A stretch of DNA of 64,000 nt from NCBI RefSeq assembly GCF_016907675.1, contig NZ_JAFBCJ010000001.1, forward strand, positions 1,922,001-1,986,000, written 5' to 3'. Each line of letters starts with the position of its first letter. The first letter of the stretch is position 1. This DNA comes from Geodermatophilus bullaregiensis (lineage in GTDB: Bacteria; Actinomycetota; Actinomycetes; Mycobacteriales; Geodermatophilaceae). Shown here one piece after another: positions 30,622-40,935 of this stretch. The translations under genes were made by a program, and so were the position numbers. The notes beneath the pieces were generated by a model. The model searched no databases and was not told the DNA's origin. It saw nothing but the letters and a program-made list of their open reading frames with translations.

Positions 30622-31341
30622 TCAGGCGGTGGGCTCGTCCACCGTCAGGTTGCGCGTGCGGTTCGGGTCCACCGGGATGCCGGGGCCCATGGTGGTGGAG
30701 ATGGTGACCTTCCTCAGGTACCGGCCCTTGGCCGCGGCGGGCTTGGCGCGCAGGACCTCGTCGAGGGCCGCGGCGTAGTTCTCCACGAGCCTGGTCTCGT
30801 CGAAGGAGGTCTTGCCGATCACCAGGTGCAGGTTGGCCTGCTTGTCGACGCGGAAGTTGATCTTCCCGCCCTTGATGTCGGCGACGGCCTTGGTGACGTC
30901 GGGGGTCACGGTGCCGGTCTTCGGGTTCGGCATCAGGCCGCGGGGGCCGAGGATGCGGGCGATCCGGCCGACCTTCGCCATCTGGTCGGGGGTCGCGATC
31001 GCCGCGTCGAAGTCCAGGAAGCCCTCCTGGATGCGCGCGATCAGGTCGTCGGAGCCGACGACGTCGGCACCGGCGGCCTCGGCCTCGGCCGCGCGGTCAC
31101 CGGTCGCGAAGACGATGACGCGGGCGGTCTTGCCGGTGCCGTGGGGCAGGTTGACCGTGCCGCGGACCATCTGGTCGGCCTTGCGCGGGTCGACGCCCAG
31201 CCGCATGGCCACCTCGACGGTGGCGTCGTAGGTGGTCGGCGAGGTCTCCTTCGCCAGACCGGCGGCCTGCAGCGGGCTGTAGAGCGACTCGCGGTCGACC
31301 TTGGCCGCGGCCTCGCGGTACTTCTTGCCGTGCTTCGCCAT
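30622..31341 (-). CDS. rplA: 50S ribosomal protein L1
   Basis: L1-stalk protein and usual repressor of rplKA, 239 residues: [20 protein letters not shown], the L1 signature [20 protein letters not shown] and [22 protein letters not shown] at 31341 chosen because upstream sequence is intergenic; separated from rplK by a 147-bp gap with hairpin copy C. Confidence 0.97.
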   Translation of the reverse strand: MAKHGKKYREAAAKVDRESLYSPLQAAGLAKETSPTTYDATVEVAMRLGVDPRKADQMVRGTVNLPHGTGKTARVIVFATGDRAAEAEAAGADVVGSDDLIARIQEGFLDFDAAIATPDQMAKVGRIARILGPRGLMPNPKTGTVTPDVTKAVADIKGGKINFRVDKQANLHLVIGKTSFDETRLVENYAAALDEVLRAKPAAAKGRYLRKVTISTTMGPGIPVDPNRTRNLTVDEPTA

Positions 31342-31415
31342 GGTGGTTCCTCTCCCCCGCCGCGTGTGCGGGGATCTCGTGGTGCGCGGGCCTGGCGAGG
31401 CCCTCCCACTGTGGA

Positions 31416-31471
31416 AGGACCCTCCTGCCTCCACCGCTCGCTCGCTCGCGGCGGCACCCTGCAGGAGGGCC
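31416..31471. repeat. GC-rich palindromic intergenic element, copy C
   Basis: GGACCCTCCTGC / GCAGGAGGGCC around a CTCG-rich loop, between rplK and rplA. A relative of copies A, B and D in its GGaCC...GGCC ends and CTCCTGCC motif, although its arms differ. Confidence 0.5.
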
Positions 31472-31488
31472 GGCGGGGCTGTCGCCCC

Positions 31489-31917
31489 TTACTGGACGGT
31501 GATGCCCATCGACCGGGCGGTGCCGGCGATGATCTTCTCGGCCTCGTCGAGGGAGTTGGCGTTGAGGTCGACCATCTTGGTCTGGGCGATCTCACGGACC
31601 TGGTCGCGCGTGACGGTGGCGACCTTGGTCTTGTGCGGCTCGCCCGAGCCCTTCTCGACGCCGGCGGCCTTGAGCAGCATGCGCGCGGCCGGCGGGGTCT
31701 TGGTGACGAAGGTGAACGAGCGGTCCTCGAACACCGAGATCTCGACGGGCACGACGTCGCCGCGCTGCGACTCGGTCGCGGCGTTGTACGCCTTGCAGAA
31801 CTCCATGATGTTGACGCCGTGCTGGCCCAGCGCCGGACCCACGGGCGGCGCGGGGGTGGCCGCACCGGCCTTGATCTGGAGCTTGATGACCGCGGTCAAC
31901 CGCTTCCTGGGGGGCAT
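31489..31917 (-). CDS. rplK: 50S ribosomal protein L11
   Basis: GTPase-centre protein, 142 residues: [40 protein letters not shown], and ending with the signature region around [12 protein letters not shown]. Target neighbourhood of thiostrepton-type antibiotics. 88 bp after nusG. Confidence 0.97.
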   Translation of the reverse strand: MPPRKRLTAVIKLQIKAGAATPAPPVGPALGQHGVNIMEFCKAYNAATESQRGDVVPVEISVFEDRSFTFVTKTPPAARMLLKAAGVEKGSGEPHKTKVATVTRDQVREIAQTKMVDLNANSLDEAEKIIAGTARSMGITVQ

Positions 31918-31961
31918 GACTTCCTTCTTCGTGACGGGATGGAACGGCCGCGTCGCAGGGT

Positions 31962-31987
31962 CCCGCCGCGAGTCTACGAGCGGCGGG
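31962..31987 (-). terminator. 8-bp hairpin in the nusG-rplK gap
   Basis: CCCGCCGC and complement GCGGCGGG around a ten-base loop, about 19 nt past the nusG stop. Possible partial terminator before rplKA. Confidence 0.4.
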
Positions 31988-32005
31988 GGGCGACGAGGTC
32001 CTGCT

Positions 32006-32911
32006 TCAGATCTTGGCGACCTGGGTGAACGAGAGCTCGACCGGCGTCTCCCGGCCGAAGATGGAGACGAGGACCTGCAGCTTCTGCTGCTCGGCGTTGA
32101 TCTCGTTGATGGTGGCCGGGAGGGTGGCGAAGGGGCCGTCCATGACGGTCACCGACTCGCCGATCTCGAAGTCGACGAGGGTCGTCGGCGCGGCGGCGGC
32201 GGCCGGCGAGGCGGCCTCGGCGACCTTCGCGGCCTGCGGCGGGGTCGCGGGGACAAGCAGGTTGACGACCTCGTCGATCGACAGCGGCGAGGGCCGCGAG
32301 GTGGCGCCGACGAAGCCGGTGACGCCGGGGGTGTTGCGGACCGCGCCCCAGGACTCGTCGTTGAGGTCCATGCGGACGAGCAGGTAGCCGGGCAGCTTCT
32401 TCCGGTTGACCTGGGTGCGCTTGCCGTTCTTGATCTCGGTGACCTCCTCGGTGGGCACCTCGATCTGGAAGATGTAGTCCTCCATGTCCAGCGACTGGAT
32501 GCGGGACTCGAGGTTGGTCTTCACCTTGTTCTCGTAGCCCGCGTAGGAGTGGATGACGTACCAGTCGCCGAACTGGGTCCGCAGGGTGCGCTTGAGCGTC
32601 TCCCGCGGGTCCTCGTCCTCGGCCTCCGCCTCGGCCAGCGCCTCGGTGACGATCGGGTCGTGGTCGGGGGCGGGCTCGGCGAGCGGGTCACCGACGAGGC
32701 TGTCGCGGCCGCCGCTCTCCACCACCGGGGTCACGTCGGCGACGCCGGTGGCGGTGTCCTGGCCGCTGGTGTCGAGGGAGCCCTCGGCCGAGCCGGGCTC
32801 GCCGGCGCCGGTCTCGAGGTCGCTGCTCCCGCGCACGTCCATCCGCTGGTCGTCGAGGTCGATGGCCTCGACGTCGCTGTCGGTGTCGAGGGGTTCGCGG
32901 GGGTCGGTCAC
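32006..32911 (-). CDS. nusG: Transcription factor NusG, with acidic N-terminal extension
   Basis: 301 residues against ~180 for E. coli NusG. The first ~110 residues are Asp/Glu/Ser/Gly-rich and look disordered; the NGN domain then begins ([20 protein letters not shown]), with [20 protein letters not shown] and [16 protein letters not shown], and a C-terminal KOW ([20 protein letters not shown]). Binds RNA polymerase and couples it to ribosome or Rho. Confidence 0.97.
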   Translation of the reverse strand: MTDPREPLDTDSDVEAIDLDDQRMDVRGSSDLETGAGEPGSAEGSLDTSGQDTATGVADVTPVVESGGRDSLVGDPLAEPAPDHDPIVTEALAEAEAEDEDPRETLKRTLRTQFGDWYVIHSYAGYENKVKTNLESRIQSLDMEDYIFQIEVPTEEVTEIKNGKRTQVNRKKLPGYLLVRMDLNDESWGAVRNTPGVTGFVGATSRPSPLSIDEVVNLLVPATPPQAAKVAEAASPAAAAAPTTLVDFEIGESVTVMDGPFATLPATINEINAEQQKLQVLVSIFGRETPVELSFTQVAKI

Positions 32912-32955
32912 GGGGTTCTCTTCCTTGTCGGGGTGCGGGCAGGCGCGGGGGCGGG

Positions 32956-33510
32956 TCAGCCGAAGACGGCGAGCACGCCCTGCGCGAAGAGGATGTCCAG
33001 GCCCGCGACCAGCGCGACGATGAAGGCCACGAAGACGATCACGACGGCCGTGTACGTGATCAGCTCGCGGCGACCCGGCCAGATGACCTTGCGCAGCTCG
33101 GCGACCACCTCGCGGAGGAAGCGGCGCAGGCTGCGGCGCTGGCGGACCTCGTCGGCCCGGGCGCGCTGGGCGGCGGCCCGCGAGCGGGTGCCGGCGCCCT
33201 CGGCCGCGCGACCGGCGGGGCGGCCGGCCGCGGTGCTCCCGCCGCGGGCGGCGCGGCGGGTGCCCGACGCGGCCGGCGCGTCGTCCTCGTCGTCGTCACC
33301 GGCGGTGATCCGGCCTCCGCGGCGGCGGGTGGGCGCGGGGACGACCTTGTCCTCGTCGGCCTCGGCCTCGGCGGCGAGCTCGTCCTCGGCGGCCTCGAGC
33401 TCGGCGGCGTCCTCGACGCCCGGGGCCTCCCGGTCGAGCTGCTCGTCGGTCAGCTCGGCGTCCGAGGGGGTGCGGGGGTCCTCCCCGCGGCCCGGCTTCT
33501 CGTCGCTCAC
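32956..33510 (-). CDS. secE: Preprotein translocase subunit SecE
   Basis: 184 residues. A long charged N-terminal extension (~115 aa of acidic then Arg/Ala-rich sequence) precedes the SecE part: [20 protein letters not shown] followed by one membrane helix ([20 protein letters not shown]). GTG at 33510 selected from GAGGCG upstream. Standard secE-nusG pair. Confidence 0.94.
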   Translation of the reverse strand: MSDEKPGRGEDPRTPSDAELTDEQLDREAPGVEDAAELEAAEDELAAEAEADEDKVVPAPTRRRGGRITAGDDDEDDAPAASGTRRAARGGSTAAGRPAGRAAEGAGTRSRAAAQRARADEVRQRRSLRRFLREVVAELRKVIWPGRRELITYTAVVIVFVAFIVALVAGLDILFAQGVLAVFG

Positions 33511-33673
33511 TGCGCCTCGCTCGCGTCGTGGTGGTGGCCGCCGTCGGCGGGCCCTGTGGTCTGGTGCGCCCCGTGCCGTGGTGCTGTCCCGGGAGGTGCC
33601 GCCCGCACCCGCGCGGCGGGTGCGCGGTCGGCGCCGGGTCGTGCTGCCCGCCGGCACGGGCCGGCGGCACGGG

Positions 33674-33746
<73 letters not shown>

Positions 33747-34033
33747 AGCGCCCGGGGCCGGTGGCCCCGCGCACTCCCGGGGCGGCCCGGCCCGCCGGTC
33801 CGGCGCCGTCCCGGGGGGATCCGGGGCACGCCGGTGGCGGGGTCGATCGCCCCAGGACTGCGAGTGTACGGGACCGCGACCGGCGCCCGTGACCGCGCTC
33901 GGGACCGGGCCGACGCCCACGCCCCGTCGATCCCGCCGGACGGCTCCGCGGCCGGGCCGGACCAGGGCGAGGAGGGCCGGCGGCCGAGCCCGCGGGGAGC
34001 CCCGGCCGCACGTCCTCCGACATGATGGGGGCC

Positions 34034-35278
34034 ATGACCGCCGCCTCCCCGTCGGAGTCCGCCGCCCCCTCTTCCGCCGAGCGCCGCGTCTCGCGGCGCA
34101 TCGGGGCCATCACCGAGTCCGCGACGCTGGCGGTCGACGCCAAGGCCAAGGCGCTGAAGGCGGCGGGCAAGCCGGTCATCGGCTTCGGTGCCGGCGAGCC
34201 GGACTTCCCGACGCCGGACTACGTCGTCGAGGCCGCCGTCGCCGCCTGCAGCCGGCCGGCGATGCACCGCTACACCCCGGCCGGGGGCCTGCCGGCGCTC
34301 AAGGAGGCGATCGTCGCCAAGACCGCCCGGGACTCGGGCCTGGCGCTCACCCCGGCGCAGGTGCTGGTGACCAACGGCGGCAAGCAGGCGGTCTACGAGG
34401 CCTTCGCCACGCTGCTCGACCCCGGCGACGAGGTGCTCGTGCCGACGCCCTACTGGACCACCTACCCCGAGGCCATCGCACTGGCCGGTGGCGTGCCGGT
34501 GCCCGTGGTGGCCGACGAGGAGAGCGGCTACCTCGTCTCCGTGGCCCAGCTCGAGGCCGCCCGCACCGAGCGCACCAAGGTGCTGCTGTTCGTGTCGCCG
34601 TCCAACCCGACCGGCGCCGTCCACCCGCCCGACCAGGTGGAGGCCATCGGCCGGTGGGCACTGGAGGCCGGCCTGTGGGTGCTCACCGACGAGATCTACG
34701 AGCACCTCACCTACGGCGGGGCCACCGCGCCGTCGATGCCGGTCGTCGTGCCCGAGCTGGCCGACCGCTGCGTCGTCGTCAACGGCGTGGCCAAGACCTA
34801 CGCGATGACCGGCTGGCGGGTGGGCTGGATGGCCGGCCCGGCCGACGTCGTCAAGGCCGCCACCAACCTGCAGTCGCACGCCACCTCGAACGTCGCCAAC
34901 GTGTCGCAGGCCGCCGCGGTGGCCGCGCTGACCGGTGACCTGTCGGCGGTCGACGAGATGCGGACGGCGTTCGACCGGCGGCGGAAGACCATCGTGTCGA
35001 TGCTGCGGGAGATCCCGGGCGTCGCCTGCCCCGAGCCGCAGGGCGCCTTCTACGTCTACCCGTCGGTGAAGGCCCTGCTCGGCCGGCCGATCAACGGGCG
35101 GACGGCGTCGACCAGCGTCGAGCTGGCCGAGATCGTCCTCGAGGAGGCCGAGGTCGCCGTCGTCCCGGGCGAGGCCTTCGGCACCCCCGGCTACCTGCGG
35201 ATGTCCTACGCGCTCGGTGACGACGACCTGGTCGAGGGCGTCAGCCGCATGCAGCGCCTGCTCGGCTCGGCGGGCTGA
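34034..35278 (+). CDS. Class I aminotransferase, aspartate aminotransferase-like
   Basis: PLP enzyme, 414 residues, fold type I. Visible: [59 protein letters not shown] and the PLP-lysine segment [16 protein letters not shown] (Lys ~ residue 253), with a C-terminal substrate Arg in [10 protein letters not shown]. Homologues next to tRNA-Trp/secE are annotated AspC. ATGs at 34022 and 34025 are alternatives to 34034. Confidence 0.88.
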   Translation: MTAASPSESAAPSSAERRVSRRIGAITESATLAVDAKAKALKAAGKPVIGFGAGEPDFPTPDYVVEAAVAACSRPAMHRYTPAGGLPALKEAIVAKTARDSGLALTPAQVLVTNGGKQAVYEAFATLLDPGDEVLVPTPYWTTYPEAIALAGGVPVPVVADEESGYLVSVAQLEAARTERTKVLLFVSPSNPTGAVHPPDQVEAIGRWALEAGLWVLTDEIYEHLTYGGATAPSMPVVVPELADRCVVVNGVAKTYAMTGWRVGWMAGPADVVKAATNLQSHATSNVANVSQAAAVAALTGDLSAVDEMRTAFDRRRKTIVSMLREIPGVACPEPQGAFYVYPSVKALLGRPINGRTASTSVELAEIVLEEAEVAVVPGEAFGTPGYLRMSYALGDDDLVEGVSRMQRLLGSAG

Positions 35279-35291
35279 CCGAGCGGCGGGA

Positions 35292-35345
35292 GGACCCCGT
35301 CCCCCTCCTGCCTCGCGCGCTCGGCGCGAGCCCCGGGACGGGGCC
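35292..35345. repeat. GC-rich palindromic intergenic element, copy D
   Basis: GGACCCCGTCCC / GGGACGGGGCC around a CTCGCGCGCTCGGCGCGAG centre that forms its own hairpin. Sits between two convergent genes and ends one base before the peptidase stop; probably a bidirectional terminator. Confidence 0.6.
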
Positions 35346-36806
35346 TCAGTCGAGGGCGCCGGCCGCCACCAGGACGTCGGTGGCGGCCGGGAGGCCGGCC
35401 AGCGCGGCGGCGAGGTCGTCGGGGGTGGCGACCGTCCAGGCGTTGGCCCGCACGTAGCAGCGCAGCGCCGCGTCGAAGGCCTCCGCACCGGCGGCCTCGC
35501 GGGCGGCCAGCAGGGCGGCGCCGCCCTTGCCGTAGACGACGTCGACGTACGTGCCGGTGTCCTCGAACCCGTCCATCGCCGCGCCGACGTCGCCCGGGAC
35601 GGCCAGCGCCCGGTCCAGCGGCCCCGGCGATCCCCTCTCGCCGACCGAGGACTCGGCGTAGGTGGCCAGGGCCTCGTCCAGCCACGGGTCGCGGAACTGT
35701 GAGTTGCCGACCATCCCGTAGAACCACATGTGCGCGACCTCGTGCTCGAGGACCACCCGGCTGGCGCCGGCCAGCAGGACGGAGCTCGGGTACTCGATGC
35801 CGCCGCCGGCGTCGGGCAGCAGCGGCACGGTGAGGGTGTCGTACGGGAAGGCGCCGAAGCGCTCGGCCAGCGCGGTGACCTCCTCGGCGGCCTGGTCGGC
35901 GAGCTCGCCGGGTCCCACCCCGGCGCCCGGCAGCACCCCGGCGGTGATCTCCACCCCGCCGTCCGTGGTGAGGGTGGCGGTGCGGAACCGCCCGGCGGCG
36001 ACGCTGACGTCGCGGGCGACCGGCTCGTGCGCGGTCCAGGTCCGCCGGCCGTCGTCGGCGGCGGACGGCTCGTCCTGGTCGCCGGTCATCAGCACGGTCA
36101 GCTCCCCGGGCGCGGAGACGCTGACCGTGGTGTCGGCGGCCGGGCTGGTCGCGGTCTCGCCGAGGACGTCGACGAACGGGTCGCGGGCCCAGCCGACGCC
36201 GGGCTCCCACGCCAGGAGCGGGAAGCCGCTGGCCCACCACGAGACGTCCTCGACCGCGCCGAGCCGCTCGAAGCCGCCCTCGCCGAGGGAGACGGTGAAG
36301 TCCAGCTCGACCTCGGTGGAGTCCCCCGGCTCGAGCTCGCCGTCGAGCCGCAGCACGTAGAGGCCGCCGGGCGCCTCCGCGCCGGCGTCCTCGTACCCGG
36401 TCCGGTCGACGTCGTCGCCGCGGGCCCCGTCGACGGTGATCCGGTTGCCCAGCCCGGCCGCGCCGGGACCGTTGGGCACCAGCCGGAAGACCAGCTCGTC
36501 GGTGGCGACGTCCGGGGTGAAGACGACGGTCTCGGTGCCGGTGACCGTGCGCAGGTCGTCGGAGAGCCGGAAGTCCAGGTCGACGACGGGGCGGTCGGGG
36601 TCGGGCCCGGCCCGCTCGGCGGGACAGCTCTCCTGTCCGCCGGGAGCCGGGGACGACGGGGCGGCGGTGTCCTGGTCAACGGTGCCCTGGTCGGCGGTGT
36701 CCTGACCGGCGGCGCCGTGCTCGGCGGCGAGGGTCTCGGCGAAGGACGTGCAGCCGGCGAGCAGGAGCAGCGCGGCCGCGGTCGGCAGCGCCCGCCGCGG
36801 GGTCAT
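35346..36806 (-). CDS. M1 family (gluzincin) metallopeptidase lipoprotein
   Basis: 486 residues. A lipoprotein signal (MTPRRALPTAAALLLLAGC, lipobox LLAGC) anchors it outside the cytoplasmic membrane. The M1 zinc site is present: LEHEVAHMW with the third ligand in WLDEALATYAE 18 residues later; the exopeptidase motif region reads GGIEYPS in place of GAMEN, suggesting altered specificity. The N-terminal half is the beta-sandwich of this family. ATG overlaps the preceding gene's stop by four bases. Confidence 0.88.
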   Translation of the reverse strand: MTPRRALPTAAALLLLAGCTSFAETLAAEHGAAGQDTADQGTVDQDTAAPSSPAPGGQESCPAERAGPDPDRPVVDLDFRLSDDLRTVTGTETVVFTPDVATDELVFRLVPNGPGAAGLGNRITVDGARGDDVDRTGYEDAGAEAPGGLYVLRLDGELEPGDSTEVELDFTVSLGEGGFERLGAVEDVSWWASGFPLLAWEPGVGWARDPFVDVLGETATSPAADTTVSVSAPGELTVLMTGDQDEPSAADDGRRTWTAHEPVARDVSVAAGRFRTATLTTDGGVEITAGVLPGAGVGPGELADQAAEEVTALAERFGAFPYDTLTVPLLPDAGGGIEYPSSVLLAGASRVVLEHEVAHMWFYGMVGNSQFRDPWLDEALATYAESSVGERGSPGPLDRALAVPGDVGAAMDGFEDTGTYVDVVYGKGGAALLAAREAAGAEAFDAALRCYVRANAWTVATPDDLAAALAGLPAATDVLVAAGALD

Positions 36807-37231
36807 GCCAGTGCGACGGTGGCGCGGGCCAGCGAGAGGACCTTCTCCCCTCCGCTGGTGACCGTGAGGTCGACGCGCACCCGGCCGCCGTCGAGGACCT
36901 GCCCGACCCTGCCGCGGACGGTGACCTCGGCGCCGGTGTCGTCGTCGGGGACGACGACCGGCCGGCCGAAGCGGACCTGGTACTCCACGACCGCGCCGGG
37001 GTCGCCGGCCCAGTCGGTGACCGCGCGGACGGCCAGGCCCATGGTGAGCATGCCGTGGGCGATGACGCCGGGCAGGCCGACGCCGGTGGCCACCCGGTCG
37101 CTCCAGTGGATGGGGTTGAGGTCCCCCGACGCGCCGGCGTAGCGGACCAGGTCGGCGCGGGTCACGCGGTGCGTCTGCTCGGGCAGCTCGGTGCCGACGG
37201 CGACGCCGGCCGCCTCCAGCCGGGCGCTCAC
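36803..37231 (-). CDS. MaoC-like (R)-specific hydratase, HadB-type
   Basis: 142-residue hot-dog-fold protein with the catalytic hydratase motif YAGASGDLNPIHWSD and GVIAHGMLTMGLA. In mycobacteria the equivalent rpmG-hadA-hadB genes form the (3R)-hydroxyacyl-ACP dehydratase of FAS-II; same order here. GTG start overlaps the upstream hadA-type stop by four bases (GTGA). Role in a bacterium that may not make mycolic acids is inferred to be general acyl chain dehydration. Confidence 0.88.
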   Translation of the reverse strand: MSARLEAAGVAVGTELPEQTHRVTRADLVRYAGASGDLNPIHWSDRVATGVGLPGVIAHGMLTMGLAVRAVTDWAGDPGAVVEYQVRFGRPVVVPDDDTGAEVTVRGRVGQVLDGGRVRVDLTVTSGGEKVLSLARATVALA

Positions 37232-37674
37232 GCCGTCCCCCGGGCCACGAGCATCGAGGTCGCGGTGCAGACGGCCTCGCCGTCCTCGGTGGCGACGTCG
37301 ACCCGCGTGGTGAGCAGGTCGTTGCCGGCCACGCTGCGCACGGCCTCGATCGTCGTGGTGCTGACCAGCCGGTCACCGGCCCGGATCGGGCGGTGGTGGG
37401 TGAAGCGCTGCTCGCCGTGCACGACGCGGCTGTAGTCGAGCGCCACCTCCGGGTCGGCCAGCACGACGTCGGCCGCGCCCAGGGTAACGACGATGGCGAA
37501 GGTCGGCGGGGCGACGACGTCCGGGTGGCCCAGCGCGCGGGCGGCCTCGGTGTCGGTGTGGGCCGGGTCCGCCGCGCCGACGGCGGCGGCGAACTCGGCG
37601 ATCTTCGCGCGGCCGACCTCGTAGACGGCGGAGGGCGGGTAGCCGCGCCCGACCAGTCCTGCGTCCAGCGCCAC
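37228..37674 (-). CDS. MaoC-like dehydratase N-terminal type, HadA-type (UPF0336)
   Basis: 148 residues, hot-dog fold without the D-x4-H catalytic motif of its partner: it starts ALDAGLVGRGYPPSAVYEVG and contains VVHGEQRFTHHRPIRAGDRL. In the mycobacterial complex HadA binds the acyl chain and HadB catalyses. GTG at 37674 chosen by the GGGAGGGCGGGA site. Lies 32 bp after rpmG. Confidence 0.86.
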   Translation of the reverse strand: MALDAGLVGRGYPPSAVYEVGRAKIAEFAAAVGAADPAHTDTEAARALGHPDVVAPPTFAIVVTLGAADVVLADPEVALDYSRVVHGEQRFTHHRPIRAGDRLVSTTTIEAVRSVAGNDLLTTRVDVATEDGEAVCTATSMLVARGTA

Positions 37675-37706
37675 TCCCGCCCTCCCTCGCCCCTGGTCGA
37701 CCGGCG

Positions 37707-37871
37707 TCAGCGGGTCTCGCGGTGGACCGTGTGCTTCTTGTCCGTGGGGCAGTACTTCTTCAGCTCGAGCCGGTCGGGGTCGTTCCGACGGTTCTTGCGG
37801 GTGATGTAGTTGCGGTTCTTGCACTCCTGGCAGGCCAGGGTGATCTTCGGACGGACGTCGGTGGCTGCCAC
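37707..37871 (-). CDS. rpmG: 50S ribosomal protein L33
   Basis: 54 residues with [20 protein letters not shown] and [17 protein letters not shown]. Zinc-type feature is partial: CxxC at the N-terminal side but a single Cys later. GTG start with GAGGAG upstream; a longer ATG-initiated frame is less likely. Confidence 0.94.
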   Translation of the reverse strand: MAATDVRPKITLACQECKNRNYITRKNRRNDPDRLELKKYCPTDKKHTVHRETR

Positions 37872-37977
37872 GGAGGCACTCCTCGCCTTGTCGGGACCGG
37901 CCCGCTGCGGGCCGGGCATCCGTGGCGGCGGGCGCCGACACGGCGACGGACCCCGGGCGACCGGGGTCCGTCTGGGG

Positions 37978-38051
37978 TAGCGGTGACCGGACTTGAACCG
38001 GTGACACAGCGATTATGAGCCGCTTGCTCTACCAGGCTGAGCTACACCGCC
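37978..38051 (-). tRNA. tRNA-Met (CAT anticodon)
   Basis: 74 nt, acceptor GGCGGTG, D-arm GCTCAGCCTGGTAGAGC, anticodon loop CTCATAA, T-arm CCGGTTCAAGTCCGG. Read as elongator Met from its place beside rpmG; a CAT tRNA modified to read Ile AUA cannot be excluded. G1 faces U72, a wobble pair. Confidence 0.93.
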
Positions 38052-38095
38052 GGACGACCGCGCGGCCCGGTCTCACGACAGGACCGGCTGGTCGG

Positions 38096-38168
38096 AGCCC
38101 CTTTACGGAATCGAACCGTAGACCTTCTCCTTACCATGGAGACGCTCTGCCGACTGAGCTAAAGGGGC
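38096..38168 (-). tRNA. tRNA-Thr (GGT anticodon)
   Basis: 73 nt, acceptor GCCCCTT / AAGGGGC, anticodon loop CATGGTAA, T-arm ACGGTTCGATTCCGT. CCA not encoded. Forms the tRNA-Thr - tRNA-Met - rpmG series. Confidence 0.96.
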
Positions 38169-38262
38169 GTGCTCGAAGAGCCATCGAGGACTATACCCGA
38201 CGCCCTCCGGCCTCCTGCAGAGGCCCGCCGCGAGCCCGGCGACGTGCGGGAACGGCCCCGCG

Positions 38263-40842
38263 TCAGGTGCGGACGAACAGCCGGCGGTGCTGGGCGCCCG
38301 GGGCGGCGGACCGGACCCCGGTGCGGGCGAGCAGCCAGCTCTCCAGGCGCTCGTCGGGCAGCGGCCGGCTGACCAGGAAGCCCTGCAGCTTGTCGCAGCC
38401 CATCTCGGTGAGCAGCTTGCGGGTCAGCTCGTCCTCGACGCCCTCGGCCACGACGCGCAGACCCAGGTTGTGCGCCAGCTCGATGATCGAGCGGGCGATG
38501 AACGACTCGCCCTGGCTGGTGGACATCCCCAGCACGAAGGACTTGTCGATCTTCACCTCGTCGATCGGCAGCTGCCGGAGCTGGGACAGCGACGAGTAGC
38601 CGGTGCCGAAGTCGTCCATGGACAGCCGCAGGCCCAGGGCGTGCAGCTCGGCCAGGACGTTGCTGGAGCGCACGGAGTCGTCGACGACGCTGCCCTCGGT
38701 GAGCTCGAGGATGAGCAGCTCGCCCGGGACGCCGTGGCGGCGCAACGCGCGCTGCACCCGCTCGACGAGGTCGGGCTCGGTGAGGCACCGGGCGGAGAGG
38801 TTGACCGCGACCGACAGGGCGATGTCCTGGTCGAGCCAGCGGCGGCAGCGGGCCAGCGCCAGGTCGAGCACGTGGTCGGTGAGCGGGCCGATCCGGCCGA
38901 TCTGCTCGGCGAGGTGGATGAAGTCGTCCGGCGGGATCGCGCCGAAGCGCGGGTGCGCCCAGCGGACCAGCGTCTCCACCGACACGATGTCGGAGGTCCG
39001 GGCGTCGATAATCGGCTGGAAGACCACGCTGATCTGCCCGTCGGCCATCGCGTGCTCGAGCTCGGTGCCCAGCTGCAGCCGGCGCAGGCTCTGCTGGTCG
39101 AGGACCTGGTGGTAGCTGGCCACGCGGCCGCCGCCGCCGTCGGAGGCGGCCAGCAGCGCGACGTCGGCCCGCTGCATGAGCGTGCCCGCGTCGGTGCCGT
39201 GCACGGGCGCCGCGGCGACACCGATGGTCAGCGTGACCTCCAGGTCCAGCCCGGCCACGCGGGCGCGGGTGGAGGTGGCCTCGCGCAGTCGGCGGGCGGC
39301 CCGCTCGGCCGCCGCCAGCGACAGCCCGGGCAGCAGCACGGCGAACTGCTCGCCCTCCATGCGCGCGACCAGGGCGTCGGGCGGCGCGTGCTCGCGCAGC
39401 AGGCCCGCGGTGACCAGCAGGAGCTCGTCGGCCGCGGCGTGGCCGAGGGTGTCGACGATCTCGGTGTGGTTGTCGAGCGCGGCCAGCACCAGGCCCGCCC
39501 GCGCGCCGACCGGGTCGGCGGTCAGCAGGTGGTCGATCTCGGCGGCCAGGCGCTGCCGGTTGGGCAGACCGGTGAGCCGGTCGTGGTCGGCGTCGTAGCG
39601 GATCTGGGTCAGCAGCTGCTGCTGGCGGATGGCCGCGTTGACGTGCGTGAGCATCGAGTCCAGGGCCGAGCGGTCACCCTCGGAGAACGAGACGACGTCA
39701 CTGCGCCGGTCGCACACCTCGAGGTAGCCCGGCTCGCCGGCCGCCGTGGTGACCGGCGCCCCGAGCACCTCCTCGGCGCCGCGCCGGGCGAGGGCGGCGG
39801 CCTCCTCGGGGGTGGCCCGCCCGGCGGTGACCAGGACCGGACCGCCGGCGCCGGGCTGCAGCGCGCGGCGGCGCAGGACGTCGTCCGGGTCGCCGGGCCC
39901 GTCGTAGTAGGCCGTCTGCCCGTCTCCGACCACGACGAGGCGCGGGGCCTCGTCCAGGTAGGGCGGCAGCCACAGCGCGACCTTGTCGGCGTTGAGCAGC
40001 TCGCGCACGGCGGCCACCATCTGACGCGTGCCCGCGTCGTCGGGGCTGACGCCTTCCACCTGCCGCGCGAAGTCGTAGACCTGCTGGATGCTGCGGCGCT
40101 CGCGCGACGCGGACGCCGTCAGCCGGAAGGCGGCCACTATGGCGACGAGGACGGGCAGCACGAGCAGCCAGGCCCACGGGATGTCGCCCACCAGCAGCAG
40201 CGACGCGACCGCGGCGGCGACGCTGAGCGGGCCGATGACGACCTGCGGACCGAGGGCCCCGAACCAGAAGGACCAGTCGGGACGACCGCCGGTCAGCGAG
40301 ATCGCCGTCGCCACGCACAGCAGGGAGACGAGGTCGGCGACCGCGATGGCGACGACCAGACCGAGCCAGGTGAGCGGTGAGGAGAGGTCCAGGGGCGGGA
40401 AGGCGGAGAGCACGAGGACGGCGGCGGCCGTCGTCAGGATCGCCGAGGCGACGTTGAAGATCGACTTGGCCAGCGGGTAGCGCTGGTACGCCTGGATGAG
40501 GACCAGCGCGAGGCTGTGCATCAGCGCGGTCCAGAAGCCGCCGACCTCCACGAGCCCCATGACGAGGACCAGCTCGGTCGTGGTGAGGATGTAGGTCTGC
40601 CGACGCAGGTCCAGGTCGAGCTGCACCGACTCGGTGAGCAGGAAGGCGGCCAGGATGGTCAGGAGCACCAGCGGGGCGGCCGGCCGGTACTCCCCCGGCA
40701 GGACCAAGGCGCCGACCAGGCAGGCGAGGGGCGCCGCGGCGAGGGCCATGGCCTCGGGGCGGCGCAGTGCGGGATGCCGCCATCCGGCGGACATGGCCGG
40801 CGGCGCAGGAGGCTCTGAGGGGAGAGCCGGGTGCTCGGCCAA
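38263..40842 (-). CDS. Membrane GGDEF-EAL protein (c-di-GMP phosphodiesterase candidate)
   Basis: 859 residues. About 30-240: some seven membrane helices; ~260-400: GAF-like sensor; ~415-580: GGDEF domain whose signature is degenerate (RMEGEQFAVLL), so cyclase activity is unlikely; ~590-840: EAL domain with the key residues kept (VSVETLVRW, NLSARCL, LELTEGS, DDFGTGYSSL, VKIDKSFV, VAEGVE). It most likely breaks down c-di-GMP, the GGDEF part perhaps sensing GTP. Preceded by a small ORF and a hairpin that may form its leader. Confidence 0.9.
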   Translation of the reverse strand: MAEHPALPSEPPAPPAMSAGWRHPALRRPEAMALAAAPLACLVGALVLPGEYRPAAPLVLLTILAAFLLTESVQLDLDLRRQTYILTTTELVLVMGLVEVGGFWTALMHSLALVLIQAYQRYPLAKSIFNVASAILTTAAAVLVLSAFPPLDLSSPLTWLGLVVAIAVADLVSLLCVATAISLTGGRPDWSFWFGALGPQVVIGPLSVAAAVASLLLVGDIPWAWLLVLPVLVAIVAAFRLTASASRERRSIQQVYDFARQVEGVSPDDAGTRQMVAAVRELLNADKVALWLPPYLDEAPRLVVVGDGQTAYYDGPGDPDDVLRRRALQPGAGGPVLVTAGRATPEEAAALARRGAEEVLGAPVTTAAGEPGYLEVCDRRSDVVSFSEGDRSALDSMLTHVNAAIRQQQLLTQIRYDADHDRLTGLPNRQRLAAEIDHLLTADPVGARAGLVLAALDNHTEIVDTLGHAAADELLLVTAGLLREHAPPDALVARMEGEQFAVLLPGLSLAAAERAARRLREATSTRARVAGLDLEVTLTIGVAAAPVHGTDAGTLMQRADVALLAASDGGGGRVASYHQVLDQQSLRRLQLGTELEHAMADGQISVVFQPIIDARTSDIVSVETLVRWAHPRFGAIPPDDFIHLAEQIGRIGPLTDHVLDLALARCRRWLDQDIALSVAVNLSARCLTEPDLVERVQRALRRHGVPGELLILELTEGSVVDDSVRSSNVLAELHALGLRLSMDDFGTGYSSLSQLRQLPIDEVKIDKSFVLGMSTSQGESFIARSIIELAHNLGLRVVAEGVEDELTRKLLTEMGCDKLQGFLVSRPLPDERLESWLLARTGVRSAAPGAQHRRLFVRT

Positions 40843-40935
40843 CGGGACCCTGTCTGTTCGGGGAGGCGGCGTCGGCAGAGGCTAACAGCGGACGCACCCG
40901 CCGCGAGCCCCTCGCACCCGGTCCTCACCCGTAGG

